Origin: Buttiauxella ferragutiae
Lineage (GTDB): Bacteria > Pseudomonadota > Gammaproteobacteria > Enterobacterales > Enterobacteriaceae
Assembly: GCF_001654915.1 (NCBI RefSeq)
Contig: NZ_LXEQ01000001.1
Reading direction: 5' to 3' (one strand)
DNA: 64,000 nucleotides
Each line of letters starts with the position of its first letter. Position 1 is the stretch's first letter. The notes under the pieces were generated by a model. That model saw only the letters and a list, made by a program, of their open reading frames with translations. It was not told the origin of the DNA and did not search any database. The position numbers and the translations under genes are program-made. Of the stretch, positions 1-8,574 are shown in pieces.

Positions 1-36
1 GGAGGCTGACAACCCCTATTTTCAAAATAATTGCCA
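1..36 (-). promoter_or_regulatory. upstream half of an rRNA operon P1 promoter (UP element and -35)
   Basis: Read on the minus strand, the window edge carries an A/T-rich stretch (about 34-15) followed by TTGTCA (12-7). This is the arrangement of rrn P1 promoters, where an UP element directly precedes a TTGTCA -35 hexamer. The -10 and transcribed region lie outside the window. In E. coli the gene after gmhB is rrsH, so a 16S rRNA gene is expected just beyond position 1. That expectation is inference from synteny. Confidence 0.7.
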
Positions 37-61
37 ACCGTTTAACTTTTGAGCGTAACGT

Positions 62-628
62 CTATTTTTGACGCGCTTTTATCGCTTTTGGTAGGTCTGC
101 GAGGCTATTAATAACAATATCAGCTGCGGCTTCGCTTTGCTCAGTGACCGGTTTACCTGTACGAACCAATACTTTTGTCCCGACTTGTGCCGCTGAAGCT
201 GCTTGCATGTCTTCTAACTTGTCTCCAACCATATAAGAAGAAGCCATATCTATATGAAGAAACTCTTGAGCTGAGAGCAGCATCCCCGGTTGTGGTTTAC
301 GACAATCACAGGTTTGGCGAAACTCTTCTACTATTGCCTCAGGGTGATGTGGGCAATAATAGATACCATCAAGGTCAACACCACGGTCAGCTAAGGACCA
401 ATCCATCCACTCAGTCAGATTTTCAAAATCAGCTTCAGTAAACATGCCACGGGCAATGCCAGACTGGTTAGTGACAAGAACTAACGCATAACCCATTGCT
501 TTTAACTCACGCATTGCGTCAATCACACCATCAATGAACTCAAACTGATCAACTTCATGGACATAACCATGATCAACATTAATGGTGCCATCACGATCGA
601 GAAAAATAGCGGGAACAGACTGTGCCAC
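62..628 (-). CDS. gmhB: D-glycero-beta-D-manno-heptose-1,7-bisphosphate 7-phosphatase
   Basis: GmhB removes the 7-phosphate from D-glycero-beta-D-manno-heptose 1,7-bisphosphate in the cytoplasm, a step in making ADP-heptose for the LPS inner core. The 188-residue protein shows the HAD phosphatase motif I DRDGT at residues 11-15 and the zinc-binding CPHHP and CDC cysteine/histidine set that marks this HAD subfamily. E. coli GmhB is 191 residues. The start is GTG (628-626) preceded by AGGAGT, as in E. coli. It is divergent from metN, and its 3' end runs toward the presumed rrn promoter. Confidence 0.97.
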   Translation of the reverse strand: MAQSVPAIFLDRDGTINVDHGYVHEVDQFEFIDGVIDAMRELKAMGYALVLVTNQSGIARGMFTEADFENLTEWMDWSLADRGVDLDGIYYCPHHPEAIVEEFRQTCDCRKPQPGMLLSAQEFLHIDMASSYMVGDKLEDMQAASAAQVGTKVLVRTGKPVTEQSEAAADIVINSLADLPKAIKARQK

Positions 629-715
629 TTGGAAACTCCTGATACTGGGGATTTAGTGTAGTATCGCATGAATTACTATTTGGGCGAGAACAGACAATCA
701 TTCGCTGATTGATTT

Positions 716-747
716 AGACGTCTGGATGCCTTAACATCCATATCGAT
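716..747. promoter_or_regulatory. MetJ boxes upstream of metNIQ
   Basis: Tandem 8-mers resembling the MetJ operator consensus AGACGTCT begin with an exact copy at 716-723, followed by GGATGCCT, TAACATCC and ATATCGAT. MetJ with S-adenosylmethionine binds such adjacent met boxes cooperatively and represses methionine genes. The position, about 70-100 bases before metN, fits repression of the metNIQ promoter. Only the sequence match is seen; binding is inferred. Confidence 0.85.
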
Positions 748-816
748 AACGGTCATCGCCCGTTATCGGCAGCAGAAAATGCCACGGCTTACACTCATAC
801 GATAATAAATAACCTA

Positions 817-1848
817 ATGATAAAACTTTCTAATATCACCAAAGTGTTCCAGCAAGGTAACCGCAGCATACAGGCGTTGAATAACGTCAGTCTGCATGTT
901 CCTGCTGGGCAAATTTATGGCGTGATTGGCGCATCTGGTGCAGGGAAAAGCACATTGATCCGTTGTGTGAACCTGCTTGAGCGTCCAACACAAGGTTCTA
1001 TTCTGGTCGATGGCCAGGAATTGACGACTCTTTCTGAAAGCCAACTAACCAAAGCACGTCGTCAGATTGGCATGATTTTCCAGCACTTTAACTTACTCTC
1101 TTCCCGCACTGTGTATGGCAACGTCGCTTTGCCTTTAGAGTTGGACAATACACCGCGCGAAGAAATCAAACGCCGCGTATCTGAATTACTCGATTTGGTC
1201 GGTCTGAGCGAAAAGCACGATGCGTACCCAGCCAACCTGTCTGGTGGACAAAAGCAGCGTGTTGCGATTGCTCGAGCGCTGGCAAGCAACCCGAAAGTTC
1301 TTCTATGCGATGAAGCCACCAGCGCGCTTGATCCAGCAACAACACGTTCCATTCTCGAACTGTTGAAAGATATTAACCGCCGCCTTGGTCTGACTATTCT
1401 ATTGATTACCCATGAAATGGATGTTGTAAAACGCATCTGTGATTGTGTCGCGGTGATTAGCGACGGTGAATTAATAGAACAAGATACGGTAAGTGAAGTG
1501 TTCTCTCATCCGAAGACACCACTTGCACAACAGTTTATTCAGTCCACTCTGCATCTGGATATTCCTGAGGATTACGCGCAACGCTTAAGTACAGAAAAGA
1601 GTGGAGATACTGTTCCATTGCTGCGCCTGGAGTTTACCGGCCAATCGGTTGATGCGCCGTTACTTTCCGAAACCGCCCGTCGCTTTAATGTGAATAGCAA
1701 TATCATCAGCGCGCAGATGGATTACGCCGGTGGCGTGAAGTTCGGCATTATGCTGTGCGAGTTGCATGGAGAACATCAGGATATGGACGCTGCGATCGCA
1801 TACTTGCAGCAGCAACATGTAAAAGTAGAGGTGCTGGGTTATGTCTGA
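817..1848 (+). CDS. metN: methionine ABC transporter ATP-binding protein MetN
   Basis: MetN is the ATPase of the D/L-methionine importer MetNIQ at the inner membrane. The 343 residues (same as E. coli) include Walker A GASGAGKST at 38-46, the signature LSGGQ at 141-145, and Walker B ending in DEATSALD around 165-172. The C-terminal part (about 265-343) matches the ACT-like regulatory domain through which methionine trans-inhibits transport in this family. It is the first gene of metNIQ, overlaps metI by 8 bases, and lies downstream of MetJ boxes, so methionine-dependent repression is expected. Confidence 0.98.
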   Translation: MIKLSNITKVFQQGNRSIQALNNVSLHVPAGQIYGVIGASGAGKSTLIRCVNLLERPTQGSILVDGQELTTLSESQLTKARRQIGMIFQHFNLLSSRTVYGNVALPLELDNTPREEIKRRVSELLDLVGLSEKHDAYPANLSGGQKQRVAIARALASNPKVLLCDEATSALDPATTRSILELLKDINRRLGLTILLITHEMDVVKRICDCVAVISDGELIEQDTVSEVFSHPKTPLAQQFIQSTLHLDIPEDYAQRLSTEKSGDTVPLLRLEFTGQSVDAPLLSETARRFNVNSNIISAQMDYAGGVKFGIMLCELHGEHQDMDAAIAYLQQQHVKVEVLGYV

Positions 1849-2494
1849 GCCAATGATGTGGTTACTCCTTAAAGGAGTGTATGAGACGCTGGCAATGACT
1901 TTTGTGTCTGGCTTCTTTGGCTTCGTGCTTGGGCTACCTGTTGGTGTGCTCCTCTATATTACACGTCCGGGTCAAATCAGCGAGAACGCCAAGCTTTATA
2001 ACAGCCTTTCGGCGTTAGTGAATATCTTCCGTTCTATACCGTTCATTATATTGCTGGTATGGATGATTCCGTTTACCCGCACCATTGTCGGCACTTCAAT
2101 TGGCCTGCAAGCGGCAATCGTTCCATTAACCGTAGGTGCAGCACCGTTCATCGCACGTATGGTGGAAAACGCCCTGTTAGAAATCCCATCGGGTCTGATT
2201 GAAGCTTCACGCGCAATGGGTGCAACTCCAATGCAAATCATCCGCAAAGTTCTGCTGCCAGAAGCACTGCCAGGTCTGGTAAATGCTGCCACCATTACAC
2301 TGATTACTCTCGTTGGTTATTCCGCGATGGGCGGTGCCGTTGGTGCCGGTGGCTTAGGTCAGATTGGTTATCAGTATGGTTATATCGGTTATAACGCTAC
2401 CGTGATGAATACGGTATTAGTGTTATTGGTAGTATTAGTGTATTTAATTCAATTCTCTGGCGATCGTATCGTCCGGGCTGTAACTCACAAATAA
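1841..2494 (+). CDS. metI: methionine ABC transporter permease MetI
   Basis: MetI is the membrane permease of the methionine importer and pairs with MetN. The 217-residue protein is the usual length and is very hydrophobic, with about five membrane segments. It carries the ABC permease EAA loop (EASRAMGATPMQIIRKVLLP, about residues 127-146) that docks to the ATPase. Its ATG lies within the last codons of metN, an 8-base overlap pointing to translational coupling. metQ follows 45 bases later. Confidence 0.98.
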   Translation: MSEPMMWLLLKGVYETLAMTFVSGFFGFVLGLPVGVLLYITRPGQISENAKLYNSLSALVNIFRSIPFIILLVWMIPFTRTIVGTSIGLQAAIVPLTVGAAPFIARMVENALLEIPSGLIEASRAMGATPMQIIRKVLLPEALPGLVNAATITLITLVGYSAMGGAVGAGGLGQIGYQYGYIGYNATVMNTVLVLLVVLVYLIQFSGDRIVRAVTHK

Positions 2495-2539
2495 TACGTT
2501 CAACACAACATCGTTTTTTACACATAGTAAGGAAAGGAT

Positions 2540-3355
2540 ATGTCTTTTAAATTTAAAACCTTTGCGGCAGTTGGTGCTCTGATTGGTTCTCTGGCACTAG
2601 TGGGTTGTGGTCAGGACGAGAAAGATCCAAACCATATTAAAGTAGGCGTCATTGTTGGTGCTGAGCAGCAGGTTGCCGAAGTTGCGCAGAAAGTCGCAAA
2701 AGAGAAATACGGCCTGGATGTTGAGCTGGTTACTTTTAACGACTACGTTCTGCCTAACGAAGCACTGAGCAAGGGCGATATCGATGCTAACGCTTTCCAA
2801 CACAAACCATACCTGGATCAGCAGATCAAAGACCGTGGCTACAAACTGGTTGGTGTAGGCAATACTTTCGTTTACCCGATTGCTGGCTACTCCAAAAAAA
2901 TCAAATCTGTAGATGAACTGCAAGCTGGCGCGCAAATCGCTCTGCCAAACGACCCAACTAACCTTGGCCGTTCTTTGCTGCTGCTGCAAAAACAAGGTCT
3001 GATTAAACTGAAAGATGGCGTGGGTCTGCTGCCAACCGTTCTGGACGTAACTGAAAACCCTAAAAATCTGAAGCTGGTTGAACTGGAAGCTCCACAGCTG
3101 CCACGCTCCCTGGACGATGCTCAGATTGCGCTGGCTATCATCAACACCACTTACGCAAGCCAGATTGGCCTGACTCCAGCGAAAGATGGTATCTTCGTTG
3201 AAGACAAAGACTCTCCATACGTGAACCTGATCGTTTCCCGCGAAGACAATAAAGATGCAGAAAACGTGAAGAAATTCGTTCAGGCTTACCAGTCTGACGA
3301 AGTTTACGAAGCAGCAAACAAAGTCTTCAACGGCGGCGCAGTAAAAGGCTGGTAA
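2540..3355 (+). CDS. metQ: methionine-binding lipoprotein MetQ
   Basis: MetQ is the substrate-binding lipoprotein that delivers methionine to MetNI from the periplasmic face of the inner membrane. The 271-residue product begins with a lipoprotein signal peptide whose lipobox LVGC puts the acylated cysteine at residue 23. The remainder is the NlpA/MetQ fold, starting with the typical IKVGVIVGAEQQVAE. The length matches E. coli MetQ. The ATG is preceded by AAGGAAAGG. A hairpin terminator follows the stop, ending the operon. Confidence 0.98.
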   Translation: MSFKFKTFAAVGALIGSLALVGCGQDEKDPNHIKVGVIVGAEQQVAEVAQKVAKEKYGLDVELVTFNDYVLPNEALSKGDIDANAFQHKPYLDQQIKDRGYKLVGVGNTFVYPIAGYSKKIKSVDELQAGAQIALPNDPTNLGRSLLLLQKQGLIKLKDGVGLLPTVLDVTENPKNLKLVELEAPQLPRSLDDAQIALAIINTTYASQIGLTPAKDGIFVEDKDSPYVNLIVSREDNKDAENVKKFVQAYQSDEVYEAANKVFNGGAVKGW

Positions 3356-3390
3356 GTTTCCATTCTTTTATTTTTGCGTAAATATTCTAA

Positions 3391-3416
3391 GGCGGGCGAA
3401 AGCCCGTCTTGTTATT
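3391..3416 (+). terminator. rho-independent terminator after metQ
   Basis: A hairpin with stem GGCGGGC / GCCCGTC and a GAAA loop at 3391-3408 is followed by a T-rich stretch. It stands 35 bases after the metQ stop and before rcsF, so it should end metNIQ transcription. The T-run is interrupted, so termination may be partial. Confidence 0.7.
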
Positions 3417-3469
3417 TGTGCAATAGCTTGATTCAATAATCGCGTTTTATCATTCATTGAGGAAAAATT

Positions 3470-3874
3470 ATGCGTGCTTTACCGATCTGTTTATTAGCAG
3501 TCATGCTGAGCGGCTGTACGATGCTAAGCAGATCCCCTGTTGAGCCCATCAAAAGCACCGCAACACCACCGAAACAGGAGCCTGCAAAACCAAAAGTCGT
3601 GCGCCCTGCCCCCGTAAAAATCTATACCAATGCTGAAGAGTTAGTGGGTAAACCTTTCCGTGATCTCGGTGAAGTCAGCGGCGATTCATGCCAGGTGAGC
3701 AATCAAGATTCTCCACCGAATATCCCAACTGCCCGCAAACGCTTGCAAGTCAACGCCTCAAAAATGAAAGCCAACGCGGTGTTATTGCATAGCTGTGATG
3801 TTACCAGCGGCACACCAGGTTGCTACCGGCAGGCCGTTTGTGTAGGTTCGGCATTGAACGTATCGGCAAAATGA
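3470..3874 (+). CDS. rcsF: outer-membrane stress sensor lipoprotein RcsF
   Basis: RcsF senses damage to LPS and peptidoglycan and activates the Rcs phosphorelay through IgaA. It is an outer-membrane lipoprotein often threaded through BamA-assembled porins. The 134-residue protein has a lipobox LSGC with the acylated Cys at 16, a proline/lysine-rich linker (about 25-50), and a C-terminal domain with four cysteines that form two disulfides in the family. The length equals E. coli RcsF. The stop overlaps the trmO start as ATGA, so the two genes are coupled. Confidence 0.97.
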   Translation: MRALPICLLAVMLSGCTMLSRSPVEPIKSTATPPKQEPAKPKVVRPAPVKIYTNAEELVGKPFRDLGEVSGDSCQVSNQDSPPNIPTARKRLQVNASKMKANAVLLHSCDVTSGTPGCYRQAVCVGSALNVSAK

Positions 3875-4578
3875 CAGCGTTTAGCTTTGAGCAGATTGGC
3901 GTTATTCGCTCCCCTTATAAAGAGAAGTTTGCCGTTCCCCGTCAGCCCGGTTTAGTGGCTGATGGCGGTGGCGAGTTGCATTTTCTGCCACCGTATAACG
4001 TGGCAGATGCGGTTCGTGGCCTCGAAGGCTTTAGTCATTTATGGCTGCTATTTGTTTTTCATCAAACGATGGAAGGCGGCTGGCGGCCCACGGTGCGCCC
4101 ACCTCGTCTGGGTGGCAATGCCCGAATGGGTGTTTTCGCTACGCGTTCGACATTCCGACCAAATCCCATTGGAATGTCATTAGTTGAACTGAAAGGCATT
4201 CGCTGCCAAAAAGATCAGGTCATTTTGCAATTGGGGAGTCTCGATTTGGTCGATGGCACACCGGTGGTTGATATCAAACCTTATTTGCCATTTGCTGAAG
4301 CTGTACCAGAAGCCATTGCGGGATACGCGCAAAACGCCCCCGCAGCCGATATGCCGGTTTATTTCACACCTGAAGTACAGCAGCAGTTATTGCTGCTTGA
4401 GAAACGTTTTCCCCACATTGAGCGTTTCATCCGTCAGGTACTGGCTCAGGACCCTCGCCCGGCTTATCGCAAAGCTGAAGAGCCAGGTAAAAGCTACGCC
4501 GTTTTATTGCTGGATTTTAACGTCCGCTGGCGTGTTACCGAGCTAGGTTCAGAAGTGTTTGCCGTTGAGAACCGTTAA
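3871..4578 (+). CDS. trmO: tRNA (adenine(37)-N6)-methyltransferase TrmO
   Basis: TrmO uses S-adenosylmethionine to N6-methylate the t6A37 base of ACY-decoding threonine tRNAs, giving m6t6A. The N-terminal YaeB/TsaA domain carries the conserved stretch FRPNPIGMSLVEL and the FAVPRQPGL region near residue 20. An upstream ATG at 3820 in the same frame lies inside rcsF. The start at 3871 gives 235 residues, the E. coli length, and begins with the expected FEQIGVIRSPYKEKF. It overlaps the rcsF stop by four bases. Confidence 0.96.
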   Translation: MTAFSFEQIGVIRSPYKEKFAVPRQPGLVADGGGELHFLPPYNVADAVRGLEGFSHLWLLFVFHQTMEGGWRPTVRPPRLGGNARMGVFATRSTFRPNPIGMSLVELKGIRCQKDQVILQLGSLDLVDGTPVVDIKPYLPFAEAVPEAIAGYAQNAPAADMPVYFTPEVQQQLLLLEKRFPHIERFIRQVLAQDPRPAYRKAEEPGKSYAVLLLDFNVRWRVTELGSEVFAVENR

Positions 4579-4595
4579 TTTATCGCCCTTCTCTT

Positions 4596-4624
4596 TTGAC
4601 ATTCCTGCCACACTGGTAAACTAA
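4596..4624 (+). promoter_or_regulatory. candidate proS promoter
   Basis: TTGACA at 4596-4601 is a perfect -35 hexamer. The likely -10 is TAAACT at 4617-4622 (15-base spacer) or the overlapping AACTAA (17-base spacer). It lies in the gap between trmO and proS, about 70 bases before the proS ATG. The -10 is not ideal, so this remains a prediction. Confidence 0.5.
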
Positions 4625-4691
4625 AACACTTATTTTGCATCAGGCTACTCAGGTAGCCAGTTATCTGCCGTTCAAATGGAACCGTAACAAC

Positions 4692-6410
4692 ATGCGTACT
4701 AGCCAATATCTGCTCTCCACATTGAAGGAGACACCAGCCGACGCCGAGGTCATCAGCCATCAACTGATGCTGCGCGCCGGGATGATCCGTAAACTCGCTT
4801 CAGGTTTGTATACCTGGTTGCCGACCGGTCTGCGTGTCCTGAAAAAAGTCGAAAACATCGTGCGTGAAGAGATGAACAACGCCGGTGCCATCGAGATGTG
4901 CATGCCCGTGGTTCAGCCCGCAGATTTGTGGCAGGAGAGCGGTCGTTGGGAACAGTATGGCCCGGAGCTGCTGCGTTTTGTTGACCGTGGCGATCGTCCA
5001 TTTGTCCTCGGCCCAACTCACGAAGAAGTCATCACTGACTTGATTCGTAATGAACTCAGCTCTTACAAACAGCTCCCACTGAACTTCTTCCAGATTCAGA
5101 CTAAGTTCCGTGACGAAGTTCGCCCACGTTTCGGCGTGATGCGTTCCCGTGAATTCCTGATGAAAGACGCTTACTCTTTCCATACTTCTCAGGAATCCTT
5201 GCAGGAAACTTACGATGCGATGTATCAGGCTTACAGCAAAATCTTCAGCCGTATGGGTCTGGATTTCCGCGCGGTAGAAGCTGATACCGGTTCTATCGGC
5301 GGCAGTGCATCTCACGAATTCCAGGTGCTGGCACAAAGCGGCGAAGATGATGTCATCTTCTCAACCGAGTCTGATTACGCAGCTAACATCGAATTTGCTG
5401 AAGCGGTTGCTCCAGTTGGCGGCCGTGCGGCACCGACTGTTGAAATGACGCAGATCGACACCCCGAACGCAAAAACCATCGCTGAGCTGGTTGAGCAGTT
5501 CAATCTGCCAGTTGAAAAAACAGTGAAGACTTTGATGGTCAAAGCCACCGAAGGGAGTGCTTATCCTCTGGTTGCTCTGCTGGTTCGTGGCGATCACGAA
5601 CTGAACGAAGTCAAAGCAGAGAAACTGCCACAGGTTGCCAGCCCACTGACTTTCGCGACCGAAGAAGAAATTCGTGCAGTTGTTAAAGCAGGCCCTGGTT
5701 CACTTGGCCCAGTCAATCTGCCTATTCCGGTGGTTGTTGACCGTACTGTTGCGGCGATGAGCGACTTCGCTGCGGGTGCAAACATCGACGGTAAACACCT
5801 GGTTGGTATTAACTGGCAACGTGATGTTGCGCTGCCAGAAGTTGCCGACATTCGTAACGTGGTTGAAGGCGACCCAAGCCCTGATGGCAAAGGTACTTTG
5901 CTGATTAAACGCGGCATCGAAGTGGGCCATATCTTCCAGCTCGGCACCAAATACTCTGAAGCGATGAAAGCATCTGTTCAGGGTGAAGATGGTCGCAATC
6001 AGACTCTGACAATGGGTTGCTACGGTATCGGTGTGACTCGCGTAGTAGCAGCTGCCATTGAGCAGAACTATGACGACCGTGGCATTCTGTGGCCAGATGC
6101 GATTGCTCCGTTCCAGGTTGCTATTCTGCCAATGAATATGCACAAATCTTTCCGTGTGAAAGAGTTGGCAGAAGAGCTGTATTCGACTCTGCGTGCCAAA
6201 GGCATTGAAGTACTGATGGATGACCGCAAAGAACGCCCAGGCGTAATGTTTGCGGACATGGAACTGATTGGTATTCCGCACACTGTCGTTATCGGCGATC
6301 GTAACCTTGATAGCGAAGAAGTCGAATACAAAAACCGTCGTGAAGGCGAGAAGCAGATGATCAAAACCAGCGAAATCATTGATTTCCTGCTGGCGCAGAT
6401 TAAACGCTAA
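4692..6410 (+). CDS. proS: proline-tRNA ligase
   Basis: ProS charges tRNA-Pro with proline in the cytoplasm. The 572-residue product is the bacterial type: class II catalytic core split by the INS editing domain (about residues 225-405), which hydrolyses Ala-tRNA-Pro, and a C-terminal anticodon-binding domain. Visible class II motifs include RFGVMRSREFLMKDAYSFH (motif 2 region) and GCYGIGVTR (motif 3). An in-frame ATG at 4635 would add 19 unrelated residues. The ATG at 4692 gives the family start MRTSQYLLSTLKETP and was chosen. Confidence 0.98.
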   Translation: MRTSQYLLSTLKETPADAEVISHQLMLRAGMIRKLASGLYTWLPTGLRVLKKVENIVREEMNNAGAIEMCMPVVQPADLWQESGRWEQYGPELLRFVDRGDRPFVLGPTHEEVITDLIRNELSSYKQLPLNFFQIQTKFRDEVRPRFGVMRSREFLMKDAYSFHTSQESLQETYDAMYQAYSKIFSRMGLDFRAVEADTGSIGGSASHEFQVLAQSGEDDVIFSTESDYAANIEFAEAVAPVGGRAAPTVEMTQIDTPNAKTIAELVEQFNLPVEKTVKTLMVKATEGSAYPLVALLVRGDHELNEVKAEKLPQVASPLTFATEEEIRAVVKAGPGSLGPVNLPIPVVVDRTVAAMSDFAAGANIDGKHLVGINWQRDVALPEVADIRNVVEGDPSPDGKGTLLIKRGIEVGHIFQLGTKYSEAMKASVQGEDGRNQTLTMGCYGIGVTRVVAAAIEQNYDDRGILWPDAIAPFQVAILPMNMHKSFRVKELAEELYSTLRAKGIEVLMDDRKERPGVMFADMELIGIPHTVVIGDRNLDSEEVEYKNRREGEKQMIKTSEIIDFLLAQIKR

Positions 6411-6427
6411 CAACAATTGTGTTCAGC

Positions 6428-6466
6428 AAAAAGCCCCGCTAATTTCTTAGCGGGGCTTTTTTTATT
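6428..6466. terminator. bidirectional terminator between proS and nlpE
   Basis: A perfect 11-bp stem, AGCCCCGCTAA (6432-6442) with TTAGCGGGGCT (6447-6457) and a TTTC loop, is flanked by an A-run on the left and a T-run on the right. It can therefore act in both directions. It sits between the convergent proS and nlpE genes and should stop transcripts from both. Confidence 0.92.
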
Positions 6467-6473
6467 CATTTGA

Positions 6474-7172
6474 TTAGTCGTGGCAGGTTTTCTTCGGCTC
6501 GAACTTAGCGGCCCGGTCTGCAACCACTGTTTTTCTCAATTCGCCGCTATCAGGTGAAGCCTGTAAGGTAAAGTGTGCTTCAACCACCAGCAACACGGGC
6601 TGGAAATCCTCGCCACGCGCGGCCGCATAGCCACGCTCAAGTTCAGCATTGCTGGCAACGTCAAAGGTTTTCCCTGTCGCACAATCCTGGAAAATTGCCG
6701 CATCAGCCATGTACTTATACATGCCTTTCATGGTCATTGGTGTCGCAGGCAGAGCGTCTTTCATCGGCTGTAGCGTGTAATTGAGCTGTGACTCAATAGG
6801 ATTGCCTGTCCTATCCAACATTTCCAGGCTATCACCTTTCGGATGGAAGTAGAGTTTCTCGCCGTCGCTCTCGGTTAATACTAATTTATCTGCCGTTCTC
6901 GCCCAACTGCCATATGAGGCAAATACCGCTGGCTCTTTCGCGCCCTCGTAGCGCTGATTCATGACCCACGAGCCATCTTTTTCTAAGAACAGCGAGGTTT
7001 CAATTCCTGAGCAATCCGCACAAGGTAAAACACCACGGTAGCTTTGCTGCATGGGTTGCAGCTCTGCAACTTGCGTCTGCTGCAACGTTTGAACTTCGGC
7101 CCGGTTATTACAGCCAAAAAGAGCAAACAAACTGCACACGGCCACAGCTGACAATAGTATTTTTTTCACCAT
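6474..7172 (-). CDS. nlpE: outer-membrane lipoprotein NlpE (copper resistance / Cpx activation)
   Basis: NlpE (CutF) is an outer-membrane lipoprotein that activates the CpxAR envelope-stress system on surface contact or when lipoprotein trafficking or disulfide formation fails. From the ATG at 7172 the product is 232 residues (236 in E. coli), with a lipobox ALFGC (Cys21) and the CADC redox-type motif at 51-54. Two further cysteines near the C-terminus match the second disulfide of the family. An upstream in-frame start at 7211 would spoil the signal peptide. AGGAAGAG precedes 7172. The stop lies just beyond the shared terminator with proS. Confidence 0.95.
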   Translation of the reverse strand: MVKKILLSAVAVCSLFALFGCNNRAEVQTLQQTQVAELQPMQQSYRGVLPCADCSGIETSLFLEKDGSWVMNQRYEGAKEPAVFASYGSWARTADKLVLTESDGEKLYFHPKGDSLEMLDRTGNPIESQLNYTLQPMKDALPATPMTMKGMYKYMADAAIFQDCATGKTFDVASNAELERGYAAARGEDFQPVLLVVEAHFTLQASPDSGELRKTVVADRAAKFEPKKTCHD

Positions 7173-7207
7173 CTCTTCCTTCTGCTGGTCAATTTCTTTG
7201 CCGTTCG

Positions 7208-7627
7208 TCATTCAGGGCGACGGACTTTTCCTCGTAGCGACTTAGTCGTAGATTTTTGTGATTTCGATGCCAGACGGCGCTCTTTTGACGCGCGTGTAGG
7301 CCGGGTCGCCCGACGGTTTTTCTGCTCAACGGTTAATTCCTGAATCAAGGAAACGAGCCTTGCCACCGCCGCTTCACGATTCATTTCCTGGCTACGATAT
7401 TCCTGCGCTTTAATCACAACCACACCATCAGGCGTAATCAGATGATGGCTGGCCGCCAATAAGCGTTCTTTATAATACTCTGGCAGGCTGGAGGCTCGAA
7501 TGTCAAAACGCAAATGGATTGCCGTTGAGGTTTTATTCACATGCTGGCCACCCGCTCCTTGTGCGCGGATAGCCGTAATGGTGACTTCGTTGTCCGGTAT
7601 GGCTACCGCACGAGAGACGACAATCAT
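7208..7627 (-). CDS. arfB: alternative ribosome-rescue factor / peptidyl-tRNA hydrolase ArfB
   Basis: ArfB (YaeJ) frees ribosomes stalled on mRNAs without a stop codon: its C-terminal basic tail enters the empty mRNA channel while the GGQ motif hydrolyses peptidyl-tRNA. The GGQ lies at residues 26-28 within AQGAGGQHVNKT. The last 30 residues are rich in Lys/Arg, as needed for the tail. The ATG at 7627 is used rather than the TTG one codon earlier. It overlaps the yaeQ stop by one base (TGATG), giving 139 residues against 140 in E. coli. Confidence 0.96.
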   Translation of the reverse strand: MIVVSRAVAIPDNEVTITAIRAQGAGGQHVNKTSTAIHLRFDIRASSLPEYYKERLLAASHHLITPDGVVVIKAQEYRSQEMNREAAVARLVSLIQELTVEQKNRRATRPTRASKERRLASKSQKSTTKSLRGKVRRPE

Positions 7628-8169
7628 CAATGATGCTGCCAGGCCGTGAAGTGAATTTCGAGATTATTCTCAGCATCAGACAGCCAAATCGCACCATCCT
7701 GAATCGTGGCCTGCAAGTTCATTGAGCGCGTGCCGAACTCACACAGCTTCGCCAGTTGCTCATCATCCAGGTACCAGATAGACAAGTTTTGGTATTGCTT
7801 GAGTTTATTTTGATGCTGCTGCCACCAGATTTCTGCGGCACGGCTGTTATAAGTAAACAGCGCCACTTCTGCAGATTGGCTACAGGCTTTTTTCAGGCGT
7901 TTTTCTTCCGGCAGACCGAGTTCAATCCACAAGTCGATGCCCATATGATCGTTGCGCTGCCAGATTTCAGGCTCGTCTTCAGCACTTAATCCGCGAGAAA
8001 ACTGCAGGCGCTCATTGGCATATTTAATCCACGCCAGCAAACGCAGCATCATGCGTTCTTGAGTTTCCGAAGGATGGCGCGCAAGCGTCAGGTTGCTATC
8101 CAGAAACTGATTTCGATCGAGATCGGCAACATTCACCATCGCTTTATAGATTGTCGCTTTTAACGCCAT
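7627..8169 (-). CDS. yaeQ: YaeQ family protein (restriction-nuclease-like fold)
   Basis: The 180-residue YaeQ protein belongs to a family with a PD-(D/E)XK nuclease-like fold. Its biochemical role is unsettled, and early reports of RfaH suppression were not general. The sequence is close to E. coli YaeQ (181 residues) throughout, for example ARHPSETQERMMLRLLAW and ATIQDGAIWLSD. The ATG at 8169 gives the family start MALKATIYKA; an in-frame start at 8184 is less likely. It is followed by arfB with a one-base overlap, so yaeQ-arfB form a small coupled operon with nlpE downstream. Confidence 0.93.
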   Translation of the reverse strand: MALKATIYKAMVNVADLDRNQFLDSNLTLARHPSETQERMMLRLLAWIKYANERLQFSRGLSAEDEPEIWQRNDHMGIDLWIELGLPEEKRLKKACSQSAEVALFTYNSRAAEIWWQQHQNKLKQYQNLSIWYLDDEQLAKLCEFGTRSMNLQATIQDGAIWLSDAENNLEIHFTAWQHH

Positions 8170-8373
8170 CACACTTCTCCACACTAATTAGGCAGTCATT
8201 GTAACGAAAACCTCGCTAAAACGCTGTTATGTATTCACTGATGTAGAGAGTTACGCTGCTGATATCGCTTTCATCACTGTGGTATAGTCACCTTGCTAAA
8301 CAGAGTTTATCTTCGTAGGCTTAACTTGCATCCCACGATTAAGTCTGAGGTCGGGACTCTGAAAGGAGGGCGT

Positions 8374-8574
8374 GTGGAAAAGTATTGTGAATTAGTACGA
8401 AAGCGCTATGCGGAAATAGCCAGCGGAGATTTGGGTTACATTCCGGATGCACTAGGTTGCGTCTTGAAGGTGCTGAACGAAGTGGCTTCCAACGAAGCAC
8501 AACCAGAATCTATCAGGGAACAGGCGGCGTATGCTGCCGCGAACTTACTGGTGAGCGATTATGTCAATGAATGA
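8374..8574 (+). CDS. yaeP: YaeP family small protein
   Basis: YaeP is a 66-residue helical protein of unknown function (UPF0253) conserved in enterobacteria. The GTG at 8374 is preceded by a strong AAAGGAGGG and gives MEKYCELVRKRYAEIASGDL, matching the family start and length. A longer frame from 8293 has no support. The last codons overlap the rof start by 14 bases, and yaeP-rof are cotranscribed in E. coli. Confidence 0.93.
   Translation: MEKYCELVRKRYAEIASGDLGYIPDALGCVLKVLNEVASNEAQPESIREQAAYAAANLLVSDYVNE

Noticed and set aside
5700..6416. Minus-strand open frame (238 codons) opposite proS
   Set aside because: Antisense shadow of the conserved proS 3' half with no recognisable domain.
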